A DNA stretch of 64,000 bases, from assembly GCA_013365325.1 (NCBI GenBank), contig JABVXV010000081.1, positions 62,001-126,000 on the forward strand. Direction: 5' to 3'. The position numbers and the translations under genes were made by a program. Below the pieces are notes generated by a model, which was not told the DNA's origin, did not search any database, and saw nothing but the letters and a program-made list of their open reading frames with translations. Source of the DNA: Dipetalonema caudispina (lineage: Eukaryota > Nematoda > Chromadorea > Rhabditida > Onchocercidae). This document shows, one piece after another, positions 28,643 through 40,400 of this stretch. Each line of letters starts with the position of its first letter. Position 1 is the first letter of the stretch.

Positions 28643-31503
28643 ATGATCAGTGAAGATGATAGCAGTAATTACCTGAGTAAGTACCCCCAAGAGGCTGCTG
28701 AAGGTAGTACAGCTGGGGTAAGTTTTTAAAATGAAGTTTTCTTTTTTGTATATAACGCAAAAAATCATCTGTAATCTGTGTTACTGGATGGATTGACGGT
28801 ATGATCTAATTGTTACTGCAATCTTTTTCCGAATTATTCCGTCTGCTGTATATTTGCATTTCGAGTAGGGTAGAAAATTGCACTGAATGGTTCAGATGGT
28901 GCTGATTTTTCTGGAAGTATCATCATTTTTGTATTTCTGTATATAGATTAAGTTCTAACTGCCTGAATCGTAATTGTGAAGTTTGTTTTGAATAGTGGTG
29001 TTGAATGGTTCGAGAGAGGATAGGTTGATAATAGAGAAAGATTAAGCAAGGGGTAGTGTAGCAATGGTTAGCGCTGGTGGCAGAAGTAAAACGAATAATG
29101 TATATGATAGAAGTGAGCACTGATAATATTTGGATTCTTTATTGCCACTTAAAAGCCTTTTTCTCTATTTTTTCAATGTTCGGATTCCTTATTGCCATTT
29201 AAAAGACTTTTTTCCTACGTGTTTTTATGCCAGTTTCAGGATAGCAATGCGGAAAGGATTCTATCAGATGCGAACAACGCACCAGAAGAGATCATCATGA
29301 CTCGGAAACCAATTTTGGAGCAGGATCGTTTCCTCCCCATTGGTATGTATATTTTTATATGATGACATGATCATCTACAGCTGGACATCGACATGTTGAA
29401 TTTCGAATGTATTCCATTTATATATCATACCGTCTTTTTTTATAGCAAATATATCTCGACTGATGAAAAATGTGATCCCTCGTTCTGGAAAAGTTGCCAA
29501 GGATGCGAAAGAATGCGTTCAAGAATGTGTCTCCGAGTTCATTTCATTCATTACATCCGAAGCCTGCGATCGCTGCCTTAATGCAAGTGTCTTTTACGTT
29601 AAAAATTAAGAAGTTGATAATAGTATAAATGTTTAGCTTTATTTCGAAGCTTTTTTTAAACCGTGGTACTGCGTCTTCCAAGATTGGGATAAGTGAAAAT
29701 TTGGACATAATGCTATTATGCAAGAATTTAGAAAGAATTAAATTGGATCATTATTAATTTCATGTTGAATTTATGTTATCTGTGTAATGATATTTCTTTC
29801 TATGTTTGAAGTGTTTTTGAAAGTGAAGTTTGTAGGAGAAAAGGAAAACGATAACAGGTGAAGACATTATTGGAGCATTTGCTACTCTTGGTTTTGATAA
29901 TTATGTGGAACCGCTAAACGCATACGTGAGAAAGTATATGAATATCATCTTTTTTTTCATCATTATTTCCATGATAGTACTGAAGCCTAACTCAATATGA
30001 GAGGTAGTAAAATCGTGCGTTATTCTATGGTTATACTTGCATTCATTCCAGATTTCGGGAAGCTTTTCGTACCGATCGTAACACTGACACACTTCTTGTT
30101 GAATCTTCGGGATCTCATCCTTCCTTTATGGTCGGTTTTTTTTTTTTCAAAAAATTTTCTCCTTTTTCTTGTAAACTCATTATCCGATAGTCGAAGTGTC
30201 CTCAGTCTTTTTCTACACTCAGAGAACCCTTAATTTCAGCAGAAAATGAATGTTCGTGAGTCAAATGAATCCGCTACTTCTTCTGGTGTTTTTACGATCC
30301 AAAGTGAACCGATACCATCCTCAAGTGCATGTGCTCCTCAAATTATTTTCGCCGGTATTAGAATATATTTATTTGTTTTTTCCTTTTTCTTTTTTTGATA
30401 TCTTTGCTGTAGACTCCTGAGAGTTCCACTTTCAAGATGAGTAGAAATCCCACTATATCATCTTTTTCAATAGACAAAATAGAATTTTCAAAGGAATTGG
30501 AACCTGCTGTAACGAATGTAATTTCATTATTTTTATAGGTGAAGAAGATCCGGATGGTGCAATACGGGTTATGAGTACAGGCAATGTACAGCATTTACAA
30601 CTTCTGATGGATCCTGCTACCGGTCAACATTACATTAATGTGCAAAATCCCAACGGTACTCAACAACTTCTACCTGTTCAGGTAAATTGTATAACTTACA
30701 AATTTTTATTTTTCTGAAACAAATGTTAAATTTTTTTCGGTTTCGTAAATTTGATCGATTTATTGACAAATTTTACTTTAACAATCATCAGTTCTACAGG
30801 TAACGGCAGTTGCTGACTCTTCCGCCACACCATTAACCTTAGCTTGTCCGGATGTGCAGAATCTAACGGATGGTAAGACGACAATTGACAAAGAAATGCT
30901 TAATTTCTCGGCAAAAACCGAGTTCCGGCCATCACTATCGAAATCTGAAAATATAGCCTCGACATCATATAAGGAGTTAAGTCGTTCTCTCAAATGCTCT
31001 TTGTCTGAATTTAGGACGTCAACACCGTATTTTCAAGGTAACATGTAAATTATCAATATCACCAGTGCTTCACTATATGATCCTGTTGTAACGACGTGAA
31101 TATGCATCGAACATAGCTTTTACAAATTCTTAAAAAAGCGTACTTTTTCAACTACGAAACCAACTCTTTTGATTCTTTCTGTAATTGGCTTAATATTATT
31201 CCACTTAGCATCTCGTTCAAATTTTCACATGGAATTTTCCTTCTTTAACTAACAGTACTGTTTTAGGTATCTCAGGTTACACGACATGCTGGAGAGCAGT
31301 CTAGGAGTGGTGCTACTTACGAGCTGAAGCATAGTTCCTCTGGGCTCTCGACAGCAAATCAACCCAAGCAGCAGGTGCCATATGTTGGTAATATAGGACC
31401 ATTTGGTCATCATCACGGTAATAGTAGTGCTACTGGTGGTGGTACTCGGGAGCCACCAAGGAAACGATCTCATGAAAGCGTTGATTACATTAGCTTCGAA
31501 TGA
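28643..31503 (+). CDS. NFYB: NF-Y subunit beta (CCAAT-binding factor, HAP3-like), 328 aa
   Basis: Histone-fold subunit that dimerises with NF-YC and, with NF-YA, binds CCAAT boxes in the nucleus. Exons: 28643-28717, 29240-29342, 29446-29582, 29836-29933, 30052-30130, 30240-30354, 30539-30681, 31267-31503; phases agree. The core (about residues 54-145) shows [70 protein letters not shown] and KFREAF, nearly identical to the H2B-like core of the family. The remaining ~185 residues are Gln/Ser/Thr-rich and low in conservation; the end contains PPRKRSHE. An additional exon 30800-31048 (acceptor CTACAG) also reads in phase from the exon ending 30681 and stops at TAA, giving an alternative C-terminus. 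The third intron uses a GC donor (AAT|GCAAGT). The start follows an ATTATAG acceptor at 28631-28632. Confidence 0.93.
29132..29217. repeat. degenerate 50-bp direct repeat, two copies
   Basis: Two copies starting at 29132 and 29182, each beginning GGATTC(T/C)TTATTGCCA, then TTAAAAG and a T-rich tail. They lie in the first NF-YB intron, ending just before its acceptor. Confidence 0.75.
30800..31048 (+). other. candidate alternative 3' coding exon of NF-YB
   Basis: Starts after a good acceptor (TTCTACAG) and continues the NF-YB frame for 82 codons, Ser/Thr-rich, to TAA at 31046. Internal donors that would rejoin the last exon at 31267 (GTAAGA near 30873, GTAACA at 31039) are both in the wrong phase, so the exon is best read as an alternative terminal exon mutually exclusive with 31267-31503. 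Confidence 0.5.
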
Positions 31504-33798
31504 GTATGTATCACCCCATCTCATTTCAAATATTTGTTTTGTTTAGTGGACTTGGTCGGAGATGAACAACCGATCGACCGCTTCATCTTATTTCTGTATT
31601 TCTTTCATTTCCCTTTCCCCTCTTTCTTTCTTACCCTCCATCTTGGGCCTTGCCATCATTCCTCTGCCTCCTGCCTCCACGTTCCTCCCACTTTTTTCTG
31701 TTGAGCAACACCAATTGCATTGTGCAGTTCTCCTTCATCCTCTTCATTTTCAAACCTATTGAACTCTCTGAGCAAACTGGTCTTTTCTCCACTTTTTCCT
31801 CCTCAAAACAAATTCTTCCGTTCTTTGAATTTTCATTGCCTTTTATGTTACAATTTTTTTGTTCTTAATGTCCTTTTAAAGTCATTTGAAATCCTTCCAA
31901 ACGCTAACATATTCTTCAACAGGAAGGAGAGTTGGCGTCATCCATTTCTGTCATTTTAAAACGCTTTTAATTTAGATCTTTTCTCCTCTACCAACTGGTA
32001 GTTTTTGTTAGATGGATATTCTTGCTCCCAATACTTGTGATAGTATCTACATAATAATGTTGGTAGTACATTTCCCCTGCGAAAGCGTTTTAAATTAAAT
32101 TTATTTCGCAGCACAGATGGAAGTTCACCGTTGGTCATTTTTCCAAGGATACTAGAGAGAATTAGAATAGGTTTAATTTCAAAAATGAAAAAAAAATCTG
32201 CACGGACTTTGACAATATTTCTTTTTTTTTACCCTGACTCCGTTGTTACTGAATTTTGGAACTTCATTTCTATAAGCATATTGCTATTATTGAAAGTGAG
32301 AATTATTCACTTCTTCGAGCTGCCAATCCATGTCTTCAAAAATGCTGTTTGCATCCTTTATGGAACATCCATACTTGTTACACTTCGTATCCAGTCGCCC
32401 ATCATTATAACTGTAGTACCCCTCAACTATTGTTATTTTGTTGGACTAGGCTGAAGAGGACTGCGAAGTTATATATTGTTTTTGAGGAATCCTTGTTTGT
32501 TTTGTTGTTTTTGTCAATTTTTGTATCATATTTCTTTCTCGAATCACAATTTGCTTGTTTGTTTGGGTAATTTAACTGTTTCAATTACAATTTGATAAAA
32601 GACATAATTTATGGGTTTTTCCTTTCTTGCAAAATTATCCACATTTGTCCTTGTCGTTATAAAAATTGGTTCACATTATGGAAGGGATACTGAGGTGGAT
32701 TTCACAAAAAAAATTCCATTTATAGCAAAACTCCCTATTGTAAACATTAAACTCTTGTTGTGTGTTGGTATTGCAATGTTGCACCAGTAGCAAGAGATGA
32801 ATTTGATCAGGAAAAAAGTACCAGGTAATAATTGGCGCTGTTATTTTCTTAGTAAACAAAATCCTTTTTACAATTTCCAATGTGGACAAATTTTATCGGA
32901 TTTTCTTATGAAACGGATAACTAAGTTTTGATGCAGCCTTATTATCAATGTCCTGGATGATGCCGAATGTCAAATCTGATTCACTAATTGAGATAGCAGT
33001 GGTTTTGGAGCAGTTATATTTGCGATGGCCTAATTAATTTTTAGAAGATTTTCCTCTTTCTTCATCCACCTAGTATTGTATGTCTTGAATTTCTCCTGCC
33101 TCGATCACATCTAAGCAACTCTCTGAGTTTTTTGTTCTATGGAAAACGAAGATGCATCTTTTCCATGATAGCCTTTTCGTTCCAAGCAAAGAATTTGTTT
33201 GTCTTGTACTGGATAGTTGCTCGGAACTTCATATTCACGGATTTTTTTGAAAATTATTTCAATTATCAACAGTTCCTGCAAGCAATGGTAACGATTGCAT
33301 TACAGAAAAATAAATTTCTTCAATGAGGAATTGTTCCATAAAGATATCAAGTTAATTTAACAAAATTTTTTTGAAAATTTTATCCTAAAACACTTTCTGG
33401 AGAGAGGAAAAAAAACCGTTCTACACAATTTCAATCTATTGTTGCTACAATTTTTGAATACGAATGGATGCTTTCAAGCAACAAGCAATGATGGGAATGA
33501 ACAATTGATGAATGAGCTAAAAAATGGTGTCCATTTGTTGGATTATTTACATTTTTCATCCGGATAATTTAATAGATAAGTTCCCAGCACTATTTTGAAA
33601 AACGCATTACCATTAAGAATTTAGGATTAGGTTATAAAATTAAGGAAATTATTTTTGTTTCTTCTATAATATATTGCTATCGCTTTTCTGATGCACTGAT
33701 TCATTTTCACAAATCCTGATATTTCGCATATTCAGTTAAAACTCAAATTTTTTTGCCTTTTTACCACAAAGAAAATGGCTGTTAATTTTCAAATTTCG

Positions 33799-33956
33799 TG
33801 AACCAATTTCTAAAATCATACAATAAAATTGTTAAAATTTCTTTTTCTTTTTTTAATTTTTTGAACCAATTCTAGAATCAAACAATAAAATCGTAAATTT
33901 TTTTTCCTTTTTTTATTTCTTGAACCAATTCTGAAATCAGACAAAAAAATTTTTTT
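33799..33956. repeat. degenerate ~60-bp tandem repeat, about 2.5 copies
   Basis: The phrase GAACCAATT followed by AGAATCA-ACAATAAAAT and a long T/C-rich tail recurs at 33800, 33863 and 33922 (periods of 63 and 59 bases). Copies differ by substitutions and T-run length. Noncoding. Confidence 0.75.
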
Positions 33957-35684
33957 CCAATTACAAGCGACTTTTTAAGCATTTATTTGTTTCAAAATGA
34001 ATTTGCTAACATTATTTTAGAATATATGCTAGTCGGATTAAGTCGTATGAAATGGTTAAAAGTAAATCATAAAATGAGAAAAATATGTACAGAAACAAAA
34101 CTCGAAGATTTTGAAGATCATAAGTTTCCCAATTTTCACACCTGCAAAGTATTCTCATCTTCATTCATCCGAATTAATTGATCTCGAAACCCTTTATTTT
34201 TTCTTCCTTTCTTTTTTCTGATTTTAAACCTTTTTCTCATTTGCCATCTACCATCATTAACTTCCATTTCTATTTTTCCGGTTTACCGTTTGTTTCATCT
34301 TCCATCAATGATTTGCATTACGACATTTTGTGGCTTGCATCCATAGTACGGAATTTTGCAAAAAGCACTCAATCATGATCAATCATTAATTAAAGATCAA
34401 TTTTAAAAAGAAAGAAGGAGAGAAAAAAAAAGTAGTTGTAAAGAAGCAGCTGTCGAAAATTTCTAATTAATAGTGGAAATACTAATAACACATTGCTTAC
34501 TGCTTCAACCCATGACATAAAGATGTCTGATTTTAAAAAATAAAACAAGAAAAAAAATTCTATTATAGTCATGTTCATTTAAAATAGTTCATTAACTGAC
34601 TTGACAAATATTTCTAAAAATTAAATATGCTTCTAATTTGATATAAATTTGCAATTAACGGATGAAAATGATGCGGGAAGTTTCCGATGTAAATATTTAA
34701 GTCATAAGAAATGTCAAAAAACAAATTCATTTTTTTTTTCAAATAATTCCTAAGATGCTGTAAGGAAGCATTGAAATCTTAACATATTTTTGATTTGGTC
34801 AAACAGAAAAATATCGCAGTTCATAGCTTAACTAATTTATGTATTATTGTAAGTTCCTTAAAATTGCGAAGTAATTGAATTTTAATAAAATAAATGCAAT
34901 CATTATTTCTAAATGTACATATTTATAAGAGCTTTCTCTCATTTAAAGTTTTTATTAATTTATTCGACAACAAATCCAATGATTTATTTTACTTATTTCT
35001 TTCTGATCCATTCATTTTTTATTTAACAACATTTTTTACTAATTACTCGTAAGCTATGTATTTAAAAATTTTTACTTTGTAGGCATTTACTTTTTTTTAG
35101 CTTGAAAGAGGTAGTGAAGGCGGGGGAGAGGGAAGGAGAAAAAAAAGAAAAAAATCCAATATTTTTGGTAGAAATTGAAAAGATTTTAAAAATTCGATTA
35201 TCTAATTTAAACCTATGTATAATCTTAATGACAAAGGTTTAATTATTGAGTTTACGATAAAACTTTCACATCTGTGAATAATCAAACGGATAATTATTTG
35301 GTACTGCTCATAAATTATTTTTTTTTTTTTTCTCCTAATTTTAACTTTCTAATTTTACTTCCCCATAATCATCAATTATCACGGATACCCAATTAACCAA
35401 TAAAACATCAAACAAGATGAAGTTATAAACATTAGCATATAATTTTTTTTAACCAAAATGATAATTCGACAGACAATTTTTTAACCAAAATTTTTAATAT
35501 TTCTTAAATGAATATGTTAATCGCACATATTTACTTCTCATACAACATAATTTAACGTAATCACGTATTTACGTAACGTAAAATAATTACATTACAGCAT
35601 ATTTTAACGATATAATCCTGAAAGTAACAAAAAATATTTGACTTCTAACATCTTCTTCACTTTTTTTTTTTCCTTTTTTCTTTG

Positions 35685-35710
35685 TTTTTTTTTTTTTTTT
35701 TTTTTTTTTT
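35685..35710. repeat. poly(T), 26 bases
   Basis: Uninterrupted T run following shorter T-rich stretches in intergenic DNA. Confidence 0.9.
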
Positions 35711-36635
35711 GGTTTTGGAAAAGGAGCAGTTTAACGAATTGCAAGAAGAAATTAGAGAAAGCAATAGTATGGATGATAGGAAGAAGGGAAAATGAAAGTT
35801 ATGTAGTACATGTATCATTTCATATTGTGTAATTAACTAACTATTAACAAATAGTCCAAGCTCGTTTAGCTAAAATTCTCTTTAGTGGTTACGATGGTAA
35901 TGATAATATGATAATGATAATTGTGATGATTATAACGCTGATAATATTAATGATCAATGGGAAATTACTTACATCTTCTTTCCATTTGTAATATATGTGT
36001 ATGTGTCGGTTTGTGTCTATTTTGTGTATGTTTGGGAGAATTTTTCAAAACTTTTAATATTTTTAGCTATGCTTCTTTACACTTTTTGCTTTGTTCACTT
36101 TACGCTAAATCTAACAAATCTCTGAAGCAATCAGCAAGGTTCACATTTTTTAAAAATGAATCATTTTATCCTTTTTGCTAATTTTCAATCTGCTCTAACT
36201 CTTTCTTTTTTTTTTTTTCAAAATTTCCTATTTCCTCAGTTTTTTTCCCCATCTTTTTTTCTTTCTTAAAAAAAAAAAAAAAAGAAAAAAAGAAATGAAA
36301 TAAAGAAATTAAATTTTGTCTGTCCCAAATTTATCATTATTCTAAGCTTTTCATAATCTTTATGCTACATTTTTATATCAAATTTAAGGATATTGTTAGT
36401 TTTTTTAAATGCAAATCTACGCAACATCTCCTGAAACTCTTTTATTTTTATATTACTCCAGAGATTGCATTTAGCAATTTATGAATAATTTCATCTAAAT
36501 CAATATACATATATATATATATATGAAATATTTAAGATCAATTTAAGATTTTTTCAGTTAAAAATCTGTGTTGTTCAGAAGAGCAAAAGAAATCCAGTAT
36601 GCAAGAAAATATTTTACCATTTATTTATCTATTTC

Positions 36636-36670
36636 TTATTATTATTATTATGATTATTATTATTATTATT
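36636..36670. repeat. interrupted (TTA)n microsatellite
   Basis: About eleven TTA units broken once by TGA. Intergenic, upstream of the gene at 37496. Confidence 0.85.
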
Positions 36671-37495
36671 TGTTATATAAATTTTACAATAGCAATATTT
36701 TAATATTTATAATTGATATATCATCCTTTTTTCACAATATATCTATCAAAATATATAAATTAATATTCCAACTTTTACAGCTTCCCATCTGTTGTGCATT
36801 CTGGATGATACAAATATCAGAATAAATGTTGTAACATTGAATTGAAAAAATACATGCCGTGATCTCCAATATCGATCTATATTTTACTCAGTTTTTTTAA
36901 AATAATAAATCATATTTGTCCATTTCAAATTTGCTACTTTCTATGTAATGCCATAAATAAATTATGCATAAAATCACATGCATACAACTTATAATAATTT
37001 ATTAAAATGAACAAGTATGAAAGGATTGGTTCTTAATTTTTAATAAAATTTACTGTTCGTAAAACATTTAATTGGGTAGGAAAAAAAAAAGAACCAACTG
37101 GAATCAATTTGAAATCTTTATTAAAATTTAACTTTGATAATTCCATGTTAAATGATTACGTTAATAAATTGAATGAATTAAATGAAAATTTTCACCTCCC
37201 TATGTTTTATTGATCGTATGTATGGGTAACAACAAATAGTTTTACTTAAATCTTATTACTGATTTTCGTCCGAGTTATTTTACCCATTTTTTTCCCCTCC
37301 TACTTCATCTAAAATCTGAAAAATCGTTTCAGATGTTATCTTTTAGAAAATGATAGCAAACCTATGTTATATTAATATATTTGCAGGATTGTGAAAATGA
37401 AAAGGATCGAATACTACAAAATGATGAACGGAAAATAAGCAACAAATAGACTATCAAAACCGTTTAAGGTTACCGGAATGTATTTGTTATAAATT

Positions 37496-40400
37496 ATGGA
37501 AAATTTACAATCCAAGAGGATATATTTTGATGCCGAAGACCGACCACCACCGTCCTATTGGCATAGCGAAACAGAAATACAACCATCAAATGATAATAAT
37601 TTTAGATTATCGCATGAAAATGGAAATTTGTCTGCATCAAAACAAATTAAAACCAAAATAGATCCTGAGGGTAAATTTATTACTTCCTGTTTAACCATTC
37701 AAGTTGGATTTATTCAGTTGTACACCTTTTTCTTTTTGATAAAAATTTAAAAAACTTTAAAATTTCCATTGGACATTTCATAATCCTACGAAAGGGACAA
37801 ATTTTATTGCTATAAAGATGCAGATATAGGTGAATACAAAAGTAGCAAACGGAATAAACGTTTCGTCGTTGAAAAGTAAACTGAAGAGGAGTGAAGCTTG
37901 AAAATTTGCTAAGTTAGTTTACATTAAATAAGACGACAGTTCTTGTTGACCTGCGGTATCCCTTTAGCCTTGTCTTTCTATTAAATCTTATTTAAATTTC
38001 AATCACATTTTTCGGCATTAACCGTAACCCAAAATATATTTCCGCAGACAACCAGAAAAAATTTAACGTTCAATTTTTATGATATGTATAATGCCAAATT
38101 TATTTTTGCATCTTTTTGCTAATCCAATAAACTACTTTTGAAAAAAAAGATTTATCTTGGAGTTTTCATCCAACATTTTTAACAAATTACTTCAAATCGG
38201 AGTCGAAAATTTATTGTTTAGTTGGAAAGGGAAGTTCAAGTTAGAATTTTTCAAGCTAAAAATTAAAATATTGACGATCGTGTTTCACGTGTTACACTTA
38301 TGCTAAAGATTCTTTCCTGGAATTTTTAGTTGAAAAATATTATCCCTACACCATCCCTTTTCCATTCGGTACTATTTGCTTCGATTTAAATCGATCATCT
38401 GGTAATTAATTGATGTTAGTTATAAAAATCATCAATAACTCTAATCATCGGTTGAGTGTAGAATGTAAACTAATCTCTTTATATTTTGAAAAATTTTTTG
38501 AATTATTAGATTCTTTTGCCTTTTCAGCTAAATGCAAATTTCCTCATCCTCCTTTGTTGTGCAAAATTAAGCTTAAATATCAGTTAAATCTATCACTTAA
38601 TTATTAATAAGAGTTGGGCGATAAGAATTAGTCGTTGTGGAAAATTGAACTTTTCAACGGGACATCATAAAATACTTGTCATTAGCATAAAAACTTCTTT
38701 TACTCGCGATTGAAAATTAAGATAGGCTAGGGAAAAATTATGAAGCAAGCAAATATTGTTAATTCTAACACAAAGATTGTTCTATAGTGAAAAAAAGAAA
38801 ATTTTTGAAAAAGTAAGTATGTAAAAAAAGGATAATCAAGAGAAGAACTAAAAACTAATTTGCATTTACTATCAAGTATTTATAAAAAAAAACTGAAAAA
38901 AATTAGACTAAACTTTCAGTGAAATCTTGCAATCAAATTCAATCCGTAAATTGAATTTATGATTATAATAATTAGGATTGCAAAAATTTACTGATTTTCG
39001 TGATTTCCTTTCCAAAATCAAACATTTCAATTCAGACATTATAAATTCAAATAAGTATTTATTTTACTCATTCGTTTTAGCAGATTGGGAAATAAGTTAA
39101 AGTTATTTTTGACATTAATTTAGAAAAAGGAAAATCATAAAATATCCATTTTTCTTGTGTTTTTGATAGAATATTTTTCATTTTTAAAATTTTTTTTTTT
39201 TTGAATTTTTTAAATGCAAATTAGGAGTTATGGCTATCCTGTCACATATCTATAGATTTGAATCTTTTAGATCGATATTTGATATTTTATTCTTTTAGAA
39301 TGGTTAAAAGCGCCAGAATTTATTCCTCGATCCAGGCAAATTTTGAATGAATCCTTTTATCCTGATGGAATGATATTTGCAAGTAATTTGCCAGTTAATA
39401 ATTCGATCAATAGGGTTGTTTTGTCTAACAATATTTTGCGACAACAAGCTCAGGCTCATGTTGTAGCTCCAACTGCAGCTGGAATACCATTTTCACCTGT
39501 CCGTACAATTCTCGATCTACCACAGCCGATGATGTCCACACAAAGTATGTAATGAATTGATCATGCGGGTTTTTAAACTAGAAAAATTGGTAATAAAAAA
39601 GTTGAAATTAAAGTAACTATAAGCTAACTGTTTCTTGAAATATAGAATAATGCTGTTAGTCCTGAAATATCACCATAACAGTTTTTAAAATTGAAAATTT
39701 GGTCCCAAATTTGTATGGTGTAACATTCTGGACAGTCAATTATTAAAATGAAAAGAGTATTTGAATATTTTTCAAGCAAATTTTATTAACAACACTTCTA
39801 ATATTATTATTCAAATTTTTAACAGATATCGTACCATTTGCGATAAGTCAACCGGCACCATATTTTATACCAACTGCAACTGCTGCACCACCACCACCAC
39901 CGCCACCATCCGCTGCAGCGATTATACGTTTTCCGATACCACCAATCAACCACACTGCTTTAGCTTTACGTGATGCGCTTGGCATGGTACCACCTGGCTA
40001 TTCCGCCAATATTACTCATATAAATTGCAAGTGATTTCATAGATTGCAACTTTCACTTAACTTCATATATTTGCTATCAATAATCGGATTTAAATCATAT
40101 GGATAAGATAATAGCATTTAGTGTATTTTCCGTTTCTTATAATAAATTAAAAATATTACCAAAAAATTTATAAGTTTGAAAAAAAAGTTATAACATCAAT
40201 GATGATAGCTAGACTGTTATATATTTAAATATTATTCTCGTCCAAATTTCAAAATGATTTCACAAACATTCCATTTTTTCTTCTTTTACTATTACCTATC
40301 AAATTAAATTATCCGTTAGATGACAACTCTTTCTATTCTTCTTTTTTTTTTTTTTTTTTTTTGCATTTCATCCATTTTATTTGTTATTTATCATTGGTTC

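Larger units (their letters stand above)
31504..37386. other. intergenic, no gene seen
   Basis: Nearly 6 kb of AT-rich DNA between two plus-strand genes. Open stretches at 31562-31959, 32131-32570 and 35638-35832 are low-complexity Phe/Leu/Ser translations of pyrimidine-rich DNA without splice support. It contains a degenerate tandem repeat at 33799-33956, a 26-base T run at 35685-35710 and an interrupted TTA microsatellite at 36636-36670. The first few hundred bases probably include the NF-YB 3' untranslated region. Confidence 0.6.
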
